Source: Chitinophaga varians
Lineage (GTDB): Bacteria; Bacteroidota; Bacteroidia; Chitinophagales; Chitinophagaceae
Direction: 5' to 3'
Length of the DNA: 64,000 nt
Assembly (NCBI RefSeq): GCF_014529945.1
Contig: NZ_JACVFB010000004.1
Span: 496,001-560,000 of the forward strand
This document shows positions 7,359 through 15,232 of this stretch, piece by piece; within the stretch, counting starts at the first letter, position 1, and every line of letters begins with the position of its first letter. A program made the translations under genes and the position numbers. The notes below the pieces were generated by a model. It saw only the letters and a list, made by a program, of their open reading frames with translations, ran no database searches and was not told the origin of the DNA.

Positions 7359-9260
7359 ATGTATAAAATATTGTCATCCCTTGCAGCCACATTGTTTTGC
7401 TGTACCAGGCTGATGGCCGGTGATCCGGTATATCCTGTAAAGGCCATTCCGGATGCTATGCAGAAAAATGCCCACCTGGTAAAACGGTTTGAGGAGATCA
7501 CCCAGACCATCTCCGGCGTCAAAGAAGTAAACATCGTTACCCGTTATGCGCTCACGGTGCTGGATGAGGAAGGTGCCGATGCTACCACGCTGGTACGGGC
7601 CTACAGCAAACAGACCGATGTAAGGTCTATCAGTGGCGCATTATACGATGCAGACGGTAAAGTCGTGAAAAGGCTGAAACAGTCAGATATCAAAGACCTG
7701 AGCGTGGACGGTGATGGTAGCCTGATGACCGATACCCGGTACAAAGTGCACCGCTTCTATCATAACGTTTACCCCTACACGGTGGAATATGAAGTGGAAG
7801 AACGGCTCAATAACACCCTAAACCTCCGCTCCTGGATGCCGCAGCCTAAAAGAGACTGTACGGTGGAATCGTCCCGGTTCGTTGTGATAACGCCGGCAGA
7901 TTACAAACTGCGTTACTTGGCTTCCGGCGTTAGCGACAAACCAGCCGTGACGGAAAAAGGGAAACTGGTATATACCTGGGAGGTAAAGAATGTTCCTACA
8001 TTTACGAAAGAGCCTTATTCCAGGGAGTTTGTGGAACTGAGCGCCAACGTGCTGATATCGCCTTCCGCTTTTAAAATAGATGATTACGAAGGCAATAGCT
8101 CCAGCTGGGAAGAACTGGGCAAATTCGGCTACATCCTCAATGCCGGCAGAGATGAGTTGCCGGACAATATCAAACAGAAAGTGCAGGAACTGACTGCCGG
8201 CCAGTCTTCCAAAGCACAGAAGATACAGACGCTCTATAAATGGATGCAGCAAAATTACCGTTACATCAGTATTCAACTGGGTATCGGCGGATTGCAAACT
8301 TTCGATGCCAAAACTGTGGCAGCGAAAGGGTATGGCGATTGTAAGGCGTTGTCTAACTACATGATGGCGCTGCTGAAAGAAGCCGGTATTAAATCGTATT
8401 GCGCCTGGGTCAACTCAGGAGAGGGTGAGAAATATCTCAATGAAAAGTTTCCCCGTGATGCCTTCGATCACGTGATCCTGTGTGTACCGGACAAGGATAC
8501 CACCTGGCTGGAATGTACCAGTGGTACGCTCCCCGCCGGGTACCTGAGCAGCTTCACATCAGATCGCGCCGTATTACTGCTTACAGAAGAAGGTGGAAAG
8601 CTGGTGCGCACGCCCGCACTGGGGATGCAGGACAACCGGCAGATACGTACGGTGAATGCTGTGATGCAGGATAATGGCAACCTGAAGGTGACTGCGGTGA
8701 CGATGCGCAGCGGAGAGCAGCAAGACGAGCTGCATGGCGTCCTGCATACGCTCAGCAAAGACAAACAACTGGAGGTGATGCGTAAATCCCTGGACCTGTC
8801 GAGCTATGATGTGGCTAAATATGAGTGTAGGGAGCTACCAGCCGTTGTTCCAGAGATCGAAGAAAAGCTGGACCTCAATTGTAACGCCTATGCAACGGTG
8901 ACGGGTAAACGTATTTTTATTGTGCCCAATATCCTGAACAGGGGGATCGGTAAACTGGAACCTGATAGTACCCGGAAGTCCGATGTAGTGCTGAAATTTG
9001 CATTTGCAGATACCGATTCTGTCAGTATCACCGTGCCAGACGGTTACAAAGCAGAGTCCCTGCCGGCGCCGGTTTCCCTGCAAACAAAATTCGGTAGCTA
9101 CACCGCCACGGCCACGATGAAAGGCAATACCATCACGTATATCCGTACACTGCAAAGAAAAGCCGGTACTTTCCCGGCTGCTGACTACAACGACTTTGCT
9201 AAGTTCTATACTACCATCTATCGGGCAGACCGCAACCGGATGGTGCTGGTAAAGGAATAA
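7359..9260 (+). CDS. exported DUF3857/transglutaminase-like protein
   Basis: This 633-residue paralogue of the preceding protein has a signal peptide (about 1-20), a DUF3857 domain (about 50-230) and a transglutaminase core with the catalytic motif GYGDCKALSNYMMALL (Cys about residue 328). A following FDHVILCVP supplies the histidine, and TTWLECTSG lies where the third catalytic residue is expected. The family acts on proteins as crosslinker or cysteine protease, but natural substrates are unknown. It starts 5 bases after the upstream gene and ends in a 43-bp perfect inverted repeat that probably terminates transcription. Confidence 0.87.
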   Translation: MYKILSSLAATLFCCTRLMAGDPVYPVKAIPDAMQKNAHLVKRFEEITQTISGVKEVNIVTRYALTVLDEEGADATTLVRAYSKQTDVRSISGALYDADGKVVKRLKQSDIKDLSVDGDGSLMTDTRYKVHRFYHNVYPYTVEYEVEERLNNTLNLRSWMPQPKRDCTVESSRFVVITPADYKLRYLASGVSDKPAVTEKGKLVYTWEVKNVPTFTKEPYSREFVELSANVLISPSAFKIDDYEGNSSSWEELGKFGYILNAGRDELPDNIKQKVQELTAGQSSKAQKIQTLYKWMQQNYRYISIQLGIGGLQTFDAKTVAAKGYGDCKALSNYMMALLKEAGIKSYCAWVNSGEGEKYLNEKFPRDAFDHVILCVPDKDTTWLECTSGTLPAGYLSSFTSDRAVLLLTEEGGKLVRTPALGMQDNRQIRTVNAVMQDNGNLKVTAVTMRSGEQQDELHGVLHTLSKDKQLEVMRKSLDLSSYDVAKYECRELPAVVPEIEEKLDLNCNAYATVTGKRIFIVPNILNRGIGKLEPDSTRKSDVVLKFAFADTDSVSITVPDGYKAESLPAPVSLQTKFGSYTATATMKGNTITYIRTLQRKAGTFPAADYNDFAKFYTTIYRADRNRMVLVKE

Positions 9261-9264
9261 AGTC

Positions 9265-9381
9265 AATTACGAATTAGGAATTACGAATTACGAATTGAGG
9301 GCTGTCTCATAGGTAGGTTACTTATTAACCGCTCTATAAGACAGCCCTCAATTCGTAATTCGTAATTCCTAATTCGTAATT
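9265..9381. repeat. heptamer-armed palindromic element (copy 1), bidirectional terminator
   Basis: Perfect 43-bp arms (9265-9307 and 9339-9381) surround a 31-base loop. Each arm begins with four heptamers (ATTACGA, ATTAGGA, ATTACGA, ATTACGA on the left) and continues into GAGGGCTGTCT. The loop holds a smaller hairpin GGTTA-CTTAT-TAACC (9316-9330). It fills the gap between two convergent genes and probably terminates both. The same architecture recurs at 48381-48476. Confidence 0.9.
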
Positions 9382-9392
9382 TGTATAGTGGT

Positions 9393-10676
9393 TTATTTTT
9401 CGCGAACGCTCACAGAGATATGTCTGTCTTTTTTCCTTTCTTCATCAGGAGCAGTGGCGGCAGCTTTGGCAAACTGCGAGCCATAGCCTTCAGCGCCAAG
9501 CAGTTGTTTCATATCTGCTTTTTCATTTTTGAGCGCCGTTTCTACAGCGGTAGCGCGTTCCTGCGACAGTTTCAGGTTCTTGGTGCTGTCACCGGTGCGG
9601 TCTGTATAACCACCGATTTTGATTTTAGATTTAGGGAAAGCTTTGAGAATAGCAGCAATGTTTTTTACCTGCTGCATGCTTTCCGGGGTGATCTCTGCGC
9701 TGCCGGTTTTGAAGTTGAGGTTATCAAAATCAAACCATACATCTTTTCCGGCCGGGCGGGTGTCGTCTTTGAGGAACGTTACCAGCTGGTCTTCAATACC
9801 GCCTTTGTAAGCCTGGAGTACGGTACCGTCAGGGAGGGTGACCTGAATATTTTCGCGGCTCACCACCGGGCCACCTTCTGTTACATGCGTAGCAGCAGAA
9901 TCGGCCAGTTGACTGGTAGTGATGCTGTCCGTAACGGCGGTGCTTTCCGGCTTGTTGCCGCCACAGCCTCTCATCAGGTACCACAGCAGGATGATGGCCA
10001 CCAGAATCAGTAGCAGCGACCATATCCAACGGCCGCCACTGGCCTGTTTAACGGTATTGGCGGCGGCTGTAGCTGCGCCGAGGCCGGCGCCTCCGATACC
10101 GGCGGCAATGCCACCCAGTTTTTTGCCAAGGTCGCCCAGGCTGGAAAGGCCCAGCATGCCGGCCAGGTTTAGCCCGCCGGGCACGGCGTTTAATATGCTG
10201 TCTTTTTGTGTATTCAGGAAGGAAAGGAAAGAATTGGGAGTGAGGTTGTTTTGTGCCGCATATTGCCCGGCTACGCCTAATGTAGCGGGTGTGGCCGTTT
10301 GCAGCAGCGTGCTGGCAGAAGATTCCTTAATGCCTGCAAAGGAGGACAACATCCCGGTAATAGAGCTGATTTTGTCGCCAAAGAGGCTGCGCAGCAGATC
10401 GCCACCCTTGGCCAGCAGACCGCCGCCACCGCTCTGTAATGCACCAGCCACGGCAGATGGATTGGCATCGCCTGCCACGCCTTTGATCATATTCAATAAA
10501 CCACCGGCATCCCCACCAGAACCGGCTTTGTTCAATAGCCCCGTTAATACGACCGGTATAATCCCACTTAATGCTTTTTGTATGCCGCCTTCGCTTTCTC
10601 CCAGTTGTGAGGAAGCCTGACTAACGACATTACTGTTAAAAATACTTTTTGCACTTTCAAGTAAGTCAAATGACAT
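9393..10676 (-). CDS. DUF937-OmpA fusion protein, membrane anchored
   Basis: The 427-residue protein combines an N-terminal DUF937 (YidB-like) domain (about 1-190, with repeated Gly-rich ALSGIIPVVLTGLLNKAG-type helices), a single transmembrane helix near 218-236 (WIWSLLLILVAIILLWYLM), a linker, and a C-terminal OmpA/MotB peptidoglycan-binding domain (about 305-427). The latter shows DFDNLNFKTGSAEITPES, GYTDRTGD and LSQERATAVETAL. The arrangement would leave DUF937 in the cytoplasm and OmpA in the periplasm. No signal peptide is seen. Function is unknown beyond probable cell-wall attachment. Confidence 0.88.
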   Translation of the reverse strand: MSFDLLESAKSIFNSNVVSQASSQLGESEGGIQKALSGIIPVVLTGLLNKAGSGGDAGGLLNMIKGVAGDANPSAVAGALQSGGGGLLAKGGDLLRSLFGDKISSITGMLSSFAGIKESSASTLLQTATPATLGVAGQYAAQNNLTPNSFLSFLNTQKDSILNAVPGGLNLAGMLGLSSLGDLGKKLGGIAAGIGGAGLGAATAAANTVKQASGGRWIWSLLLILVAIILLWYLMRGCGGNKPESTAVTDSITTSQLADSAATHVTEGGPVVSRENIQVTLPDGTVLQAYKGGIEDQLVTFLKDDTRPAGKDVWFDFDNLNFKTGSAEITPESMQQVKNIAAILKAFPKSKIKIGGYTDRTGDSTKNLKLSQERATAVETALKNEKADMKQLLGAEGYGSQFAKAAATAPDEERKKDRHISVSVREK

Positions 10677-10782
10677 AATTGTAGGGTTTAATGATGAAGA
10701 AATTGTGCTGGAACAGATTGGAATTCAACTGACCTTATAACAATCTCTTCTGCGAGGTTGTTTGATGTTTTTTAAAAAATGC

Positions 10783-10813
10783 TTGGCAGCTGAGCCATTT
10801 TTTTGTATTTTTG
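10783..10813 (+). promoter_or_regulatory. strong candidate promoter for porin-proVWX operon
   Basis: TTGG (10783-10786), exactly 19 bases, then TATTTTTG (10806-10813) matches the Bacteroidota consensus TTTG-N19-TAnnTTTG with one mismatch in the upstream box and a perfect downstream box. Transcription would start near 10820, giving a leader of about 200 bases. Confidence 0.6.
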
Positions 10814-10908
10814 CAAAGCTTAACGCAAAATCCGACTGTTTAAAGTGCCTTCCGAGCACAACGCATTACGCTATAACGGTCAATATTTATTGGAAATTTG
10901 ATCATTTG

Positions 10909-10937
10909 TCGGGCCATTTCGCGCCCGGTTTTCCTTT
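10909..10937 (+). terminator. possible attenuator hairpin in porin leader
   Basis: CGGGC (10910-10914) pairs with GCCCG (10923-10927), followed by GTTTTCCTTTTA. It looks like a weak intrinsic terminator placed about 90 bases after the predicted start of transcription and about 90 bases before the porin ATG. Such a position suits conditional termination, or the 3' end of a separate small RNA. Confidence 0.4.
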
Positions 10938-11024
10938 TACGCTCGCTGTCAACAGTACAGTGGCATGCCCATAGGTCCCCTATGTCGCCCGGGAATAGAT
11001 CAGCTTAAACATATTAAATAATTG

Positions 11025-12179
11025 ATGACTATGATTAAATCATTGCATTGGTTGTTGCTATGCTTATTGCTTCTCTTGCCTAGTTTGGTTATTGTTGCAC
11101 AGGATAGTACGGACACCAGAAAAACAGATAAACCCACCTTTCACATCGGAGGTGCATTACGGTTCAATTACAACCTCTCTTCCTGGAAAAAGGAACAAAT
11201 GAAAAGAGGAGGCGACTTCGGATTCGATATGTTCCGCATCAATGCGGACGCCTCCTGGAAAAAATTATCACTGCACGCTGAATACCGCTTCTACGCTAAA
11301 GATTTTGGTGGCAGTTTTCTCAAAGAAGGATACGTGCGGTACCACTTCAACGACAGTACGCACATCGATATAGGCCTTACACAGGTGCCCTTCGGTAATG
11401 TTACCTACAACTCCCATAGCTGGTTTTTTAACCTGCCATACTACGTGGGAAAGGAAGACGATTACGACATGGGGATTAAGTTCGAACGCCGCGCCAACCG
11501 CTGGCTATACCAGCTCGCCTTCTTCAAAAATGCAGAAGAACTCAACTTCGGCGATAAGTCGGCCATCGACCCCGGCCGTTATTCCTACGATGTGGCAGGC
11601 CGTAACAAAGAAGTCAATCAGGGAAATGCCCGCGTGGAATATTTCCTGAATAAAAATAACAGTATAGGCGCTTCCGTAATGCTGGGCGGATTGTATAACA
11701 TCCCCTCCGGAAACATGGGAAGCCACTGGGCTGCAGCGGTACACAGCAATCTGAATAAAGACCGCTGGAACCTTAAACTGCAATCCATGTATTACCGGTA
11801 CAATGTGGCCGATTCGGCTCAACTGGAAAAGCATGTGGAAATGGCCGCCTATGGCTCGTCCTATCAGGTGGCGTCGGAAGCGTTTCTGCACACGGCCTCC
11901 TTGTCCTATACGCAACCGGTACACTGGGGGCCTGTCAGCGCATTGACGTTTTATAACGACTACTCCTATATGCAGAAACAAGCCAAAGGGTTTCACAACT
12001 CGCAGATGAACGTACTGGGATGTATGATCACTGCAGGCCACATCTTTACTTATATCGATTGGGCCACCGGTAAAAATCATCCCTGGCTGGGGCCTGTATG
12101 GGATGAAGCGCTGGCAACAGGTACGCCCGATGCACGATGGCACAGTCGCCTCAACCTGAACATCGGGTACTATTTCTAA
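11025..12179 (+). CDS. outer-membrane porin of the betaine transport operon
   Basis: The protein has 384 residues from ATG 11025 (ATG 11031 and a TTG at 11022 are alternatives). It has a hydrophobic signal peptide ending about residue 25, then many alternating beta strands rich in Tyr, Trp and Asn, and ends in a C-terminal phenylalanine (LNLNIGYYF), the classic signal for outer-membrane beta-barrel assembly. It resembles phosphate-selective porin O/P-type or similar porins. It is 9 bases before the ABC ATPase gene, so it is probably the outer-membrane entry channel for the same solute. Confidence 0.8.
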   Translation: MTMIKSLHWLLLCLLLLLPSLVIVAQDSTDTRKTDKPTFHIGGALRFNYNLSSWKKEQMKRGGDFGFDMFRINADASWKKLSLHAEYRFYAKDFGGSFLKEGYVRYHFNDSTHIDIGLTQVPFGNVTYNSHSWFFNLPYYVGKEDDYDMGIKFERRANRWLYQLAFFKNAEELNFGDKSAIDPGRYSYDVAGRNKEVNQGNARVEYFLNKNNSIGASVMLGGLYNIPSGNMGSHWAAAVHSNLNKDRWNLKLQSMYYRYNVADSAQLEKHVEMAAYGSSYQVASEAFLHTASLSYTQPVHWGPVSALTFYNDYSYMQKQAKGFHNSQMNVLGCMITAGHIFTYIDWATGKNHPWLGPVWDEALATGTPDARWHSRLNLNIGYYF

Positions 12180-12188
12180 ACTAAAATC

Positions 12189-13397
12189 ATGATGATGCCT
12201 AAACTAAAAATAGAAAACCTTACGCTGATCTTCGGTCGTGAACAGCAAGAAGCGCTGCAGATGCTCCAACAGGGCAAATCAAAGGCGGAAATACTGGAAC
12301 ATACCGGTGCCACTGTAGGCGTAAAAAACGCTTCCTTCGACATCGAAAAGGGAGAGTTTTTTGTGATCATGGGTCTCTCCGGCAGTGGTAAATCCAGCCT
12401 CCTGCGCTGTCTTAACCGCCTCATAGAACCCAGTGCGGGCAAGGTGCTGCTCAACAACGTGGATATCACGGCGCTCGCTGAAGCGGACCTGCAAAAGGTA
12501 CGTCGCAAGGAAATAGCCATGGTGTTCCAGAAGTTCGGCCTGCTGCCGCATCGCTCTGTATTGGAGAATGTAGCATTCGGCCTCGAGCTGCAAGGCTTGC
12601 CACCCGCGGAAAGAGGAGAGAAAGCACGTAATGTGATCGAACTGGTTGGCCTCAAAGGCTATGAAAATATGATGCCCGCAGAATTGTCCGGCGGTATGCA
12701 GCAACGCGTAGGCCTGGCCCGCGCACTGGCCAACGAGCCGGAAGTGCTGCTGATGGACGAAGCCTTCTCGGCGCTGGACCCACTCATCCGCACACAAATG
12801 CAGGATGAACTGCTGGACCTCCAGGAGAAAATGCACAAAACCATTGTGTTCATTACCCACGACCTTGATGAGGCTATCCGTCTGGGCGACCGTATCGCTA
12901 TCATGAAAGACGGAGAAGTCATCCAGATCGGTACCCCGGAAGAAATTCTTACCACACCGGCCAATGAATACGTGAGCTCCTTCGTGGAAAAAGTAGACCG
13001 CAAAGCGATCATCACCGCTTCTTCCCTGATGGACACCAAACCCACCGTGGCGGTGTTCCGGAAAGACGGTCCCGAAGGCAGCCTTCGTAAAATGAGGGCC
13101 ACCGGCCTTAAAATACTACCGGCCGTGACGGTAGATAAACACTTCCTCGGCTTTGTGTACCTCCACGAAGTGCTCGAAGTAAAACAACGCGGCGATAAAA
13201 CCATCGAAGCAGTCATCCATCGCGATGTGCCCGTAGCACATCCGGATACCACCGTAGAACAAATGTTGCCCTTCATTGCGGAAACAGATAAACCGGTGGC
13301 TGTGGTTAACCCCGCCAATAATAAGCTGCTGGGACTGATATCCCAGACCTCCCTGATAATTGAAACCACGGGTAGCCAGTCTATCCCGCAAGCATAA
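12189..13397 (+). CDS. proV: glycine betaine/L-proline ABC transporter ATP-binding protein
   Basis: ProV-type ATPases power uptake of osmoprotectants. Walker A is GLSGSGKSS (62-70), the signature LSGGMQQRV (166-174) and Walker B VLLMDEAFSALDP (186-198). The N-terminal 45 residues, with EALQMLQQGKSKAEIL, and a C-terminal pair of CBS-like domains (about 285-400) are typical of OpuAA/ProV. CBS domains in this family sense ionic strength or cyclic di-AMP. Three consecutive ATGs (12189, 12192, 12195) could start translation. It is followed 11 bases later by the permease. Confidence 0.95.
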   Translation: MMMPKLKIENLTLIFGREQQEALQMLQQGKSKAEILEHTGATVGVKNASFDIEKGEFFVIMGLSGSGKSSLLRCLNRLIEPSAGKVLLNNVDITALAEADLQKVRRKEIAMVFQKFGLLPHRSVLENVAFGLELQGLPPAERGEKARNVIELVGLKGYENMMPAELSGGMQQRVGLARALANEPEVLLMDEAFSALDPLIRTQMQDELLDLQEKMHKTIVFITHDLDEAIRLGDRIAIMKDGEVIQIGTPEEILTTPANEYVSSFVEKVDRKAIITASSLMDTKPTVAVFRKDGPEGSLRKMRATGLKILPAVTVDKHFLGFVYLHEVLEVKQRGDKTIEAVIHRDVPVAHPDTTVEQMLPFIAETDKPVAVVNPANNKLLGLISQTSLIIETTGSQSIPQA

Positions 13398-13408
13398 ACG
13401 AATTTTGT

Positions 13409-14242
13409 ATGATTAGAATCGGAAAATATATTGAACAATTTATCAATTGGCTCACGCACAATTTCAATCCCTTCTTCAAGATGGTGAAAGCGGGCGTGGA
13501 AACCATGGTAGATGGGGTGGTGGGGTTATTCACCTTCCTGCCCTTTTACGTGGTGATCGCACTGGTAGCGCTTCTCGCCTGGAGAAGAGCCGGATGGGGC
13601 ATCGGTGTGGTGACCGCACTGGGCCTGTCCCTGATCTATGCGATGGGCTATTGGGCGCCTACCATGGAAACACTCTCCCTGATATTGGTGTCTGCCTTTA
13701 TTGCATTAATAATCGGTATTCCGCTGGGGATATGGGCAGCAAGAAGCAAAACGGCCGGTCGCATCATGCGCCCGCTGCTCGATTTCATGCAGACCATGCC
13801 GGCCTTCGTATACCTTATCCCTGCCGTACTTTTCTTTGGACTGGGTAAAGTGCCTGGTGTCTTTGCGACCATTATCTTTGCTATGCCGCCTGCCGTAAGG
13901 CTGACCACGCTGGGTATCAGTCAGGTGCCCGATGACATCGTGGAAGCTACCCGCTCTTTTGGCGCTACGCCGCGGCAATTGCTCTTTAAAGTAGAACTGC
14001 CGTTGGCACTGCCGACTATTCTGGCAGGTGTTAACCAGACGATCATGATGTCGCTTTCCATGGTGGTGGTATCCGCAATGATTGCCGCCGGCGGCCTCGG
14101 GGAAATTGTATTGAAAGGGATTACCCAGCTCAAAATAGGACTGGGCTTCGAAGGTGGTATCGCTGTGGTGATACTGGCCATTATCCTCGACCGTATTACA
14201 CAGTCATTCGGTAAAAAGAAACTAAAGAAAAACGCTAAATAA
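13409..14242 (+). CDS. proW: glycine betaine/proline ABC transporter permease
   Basis: The 277-residue protein has about six membrane helices and the BPD permease signature (EAAxxxG-type region) in DDIVEATRSFGATPRQLLFKVELPLALPTILAG (split here: EATRSFGATPRQLLFKV then LPLALPTILAG). The N-terminus before helix 1 (FINWLTHNFNPFF) matches ProW/OpuAB. It forms the membrane channel for the ATPase upstream and the binding protein downstream, 8 bases later. Confidence 0.95.
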   Translation: MIRIGKYIEQFINWLTHNFNPFFKMVKAGVETMVDGVVGLFTFLPFYVVIALVALLAWRRAGWGIGVVTALGLSLIYAMGYWAPTMETLSLILVSAFIALIIGIPLGIWAARSKTAGRIMRPLLDFMQTMPAFVYLIPAVLFFGLGKVPGVFATIIFAMPPAVRLTTLGISQVPDDIVEATRSFGATPRQLLFKVELPLALPTILAGVNQTIMMSLSMVVVSAMIAAGGLGEIVLKGITQLKIGLGFEGGIAVVILAIILDRITQSFGKKKLKKNAK

Positions 14243-14250
14243 ACAGACGT

Positions 14251-15096
14251 ATGAAAAAGATTCTCCTCCTCGCGCTGGCAGCGGTAACGTTAACCTTCGC
14301 AGCCTGCCAGCAGGGCGATAAAAAAAGCGGTAAGAAAATTACCATCGGTTATGTCAACTGGGCGGAAGGGGTAGCCATGACCCATCTGGCTAAAGTGCTC
14401 CTCGAACAACAAGGGTATACCGTTACGCTGAAAAATGCGGATGTGGCGCCCATCTTCGCAGCTGTAGCCGGTGGCGATGCTGACGTGTTCATGGACACCT
14501 GGATGCCCGTTACGCATAAAACATACATGGAAACATTCGGTGATAAGGTCACCGTACTCAATACCAACTTTGACAGTGCCAGAATCGGCCTGGTAGTACC
14601 TGACTATGTCAGTGCCCGCACCATCGAAGATCTCGCTAAACAGAAAGCTGCCTTCGGCGGTAAAGTGGTAGGCATCGATGCCGGCGCCGGTATCATGACG
14701 AAAGCAGAAGATGCTATCCGCGCATACGACCTGGACTATGAATTGCAATCCTCCAGCGAAGCCGCTATGATGGCCACGCTGAAGAAAAACATCGATGAGA
14801 AGCAGCCCGTGGTGGTAACAGGATGGGCGCCGCATCACATGTTTGCTCGTTTCAAACTCCGTTTCCTGGAAGATCCTAAAAAAGTGTTCGGGGAAATGGA
14901 AAAGATCATGACGATCGCTAACAGCGAATTCACCGTAAAAGATACGGTAGCCGTTAATTTCTTCCGCAAATTCAAACTCAATTCAGAAGAATTAAGTTCC
15001 CTCATGAATGCCATGGCCGATGCCGACGGCAGAGAGGACGCTGCGGTGAAACAATGGATCAGCCAACACGAAGCACTGGTAAAAGAATGGATGTAG
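14251..15096 (+). CDS. proX: glycine betaine-type substrate-binding lipoprotein
   Basis: The protein has 281 residues with a lipoprotein signal peptide whose lipobox TFAAC places the lipidated Cys at residue 19. The mature part is an OpuAC/ProX domain: ITIGYVNWAEGVAMTHLAKVLLEQ, then DADVFMDTWMPVTHKTYMETF and VVVTGWAPHHMFARF. Trp and Tyr residues in these blocks usually form the aromatic cage for quaternary ammonium groups. It is the last gene of the porin-proVWX operon and ends at a nested hairpin. Confidence 0.94.
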   Translation: MKKILLLALAAVTLTFAACQQGDKKSGKKITIGYVNWAEGVAMTHLAKVLLEQQGYTVTLKNADVAPIFAAVAGGDADVFMDTWMPVTHKTYMETFGDKVTVLNTNFDSARIGLVVPDYVSARTIEDLAKQKAAFGGKVVGIDAGAGIMTKAEDAIRAYDLDYELQSSSEAAMMATLKKNIDEKQPVVVTGWAPHHMFARFKLRFLEDPKKVFGEMEKIMTIANSEFTVKDTVAVNFFRKFKLNSEELSSLMNAMADADGREDAAVKQWISQHEALVKEWM

Positions 15097-15232
15097 ATTT
15101 TTGATTTTCGATTTTTTGATGTTGGAATGTCGGGAATTTAAAAGCGAAGACGGTAGCGGAAATGAAAATCGCTATTGTCTTCGCTTTTAAATTCCCAAAA
15201 TGCTGAAATCAAAAAATCGAAAATCAAAAAAT
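15097..15232. repeat. nested palindromic element with TTGATTTTCGATTTTT arms (copy 1)
   Basis: Three stems nest: outer arms at 15097-15120 and 15208-15232, an inner perfect 20-bp stem GGGAATTTAAAAGCGAAGAC (15132-15151) with its complement at 15177-15196, and an apical TAGCG/CGCTA pair. The outer arm word TTGATTTTCGATTTTT is shared with 24808-24883. It separates convergent genes and probably terminates both. The stop codon of the minus-strand beta-helix gene lies inside the right outer arm. Confidence 0.88.

Larger units (their letters stand above)
10677..11024 (+). other. promoter and structured leader before porin/ABC operon
   Basis: No coding sequence was recognised. It holds the promoter at 10783-10813 and then about 200 bases of leader with several hairpins: GTGCC-ttccga-GCAC (about 10845), CGGGC/GCCCG followed by a T-rich tract (10910-10936) and CATAGG-tcc-CCTATG (10970-10984). 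A small ORF at 10762-10974 has no protein-like features and spans the promoter. Confidence 0.6.

Noticed and set aside
10762..10974. Small ORF in the porin leader
   Set aside because: It starts upstream of the predicted transcription start and has no protein-like features or ribosome-binding site.
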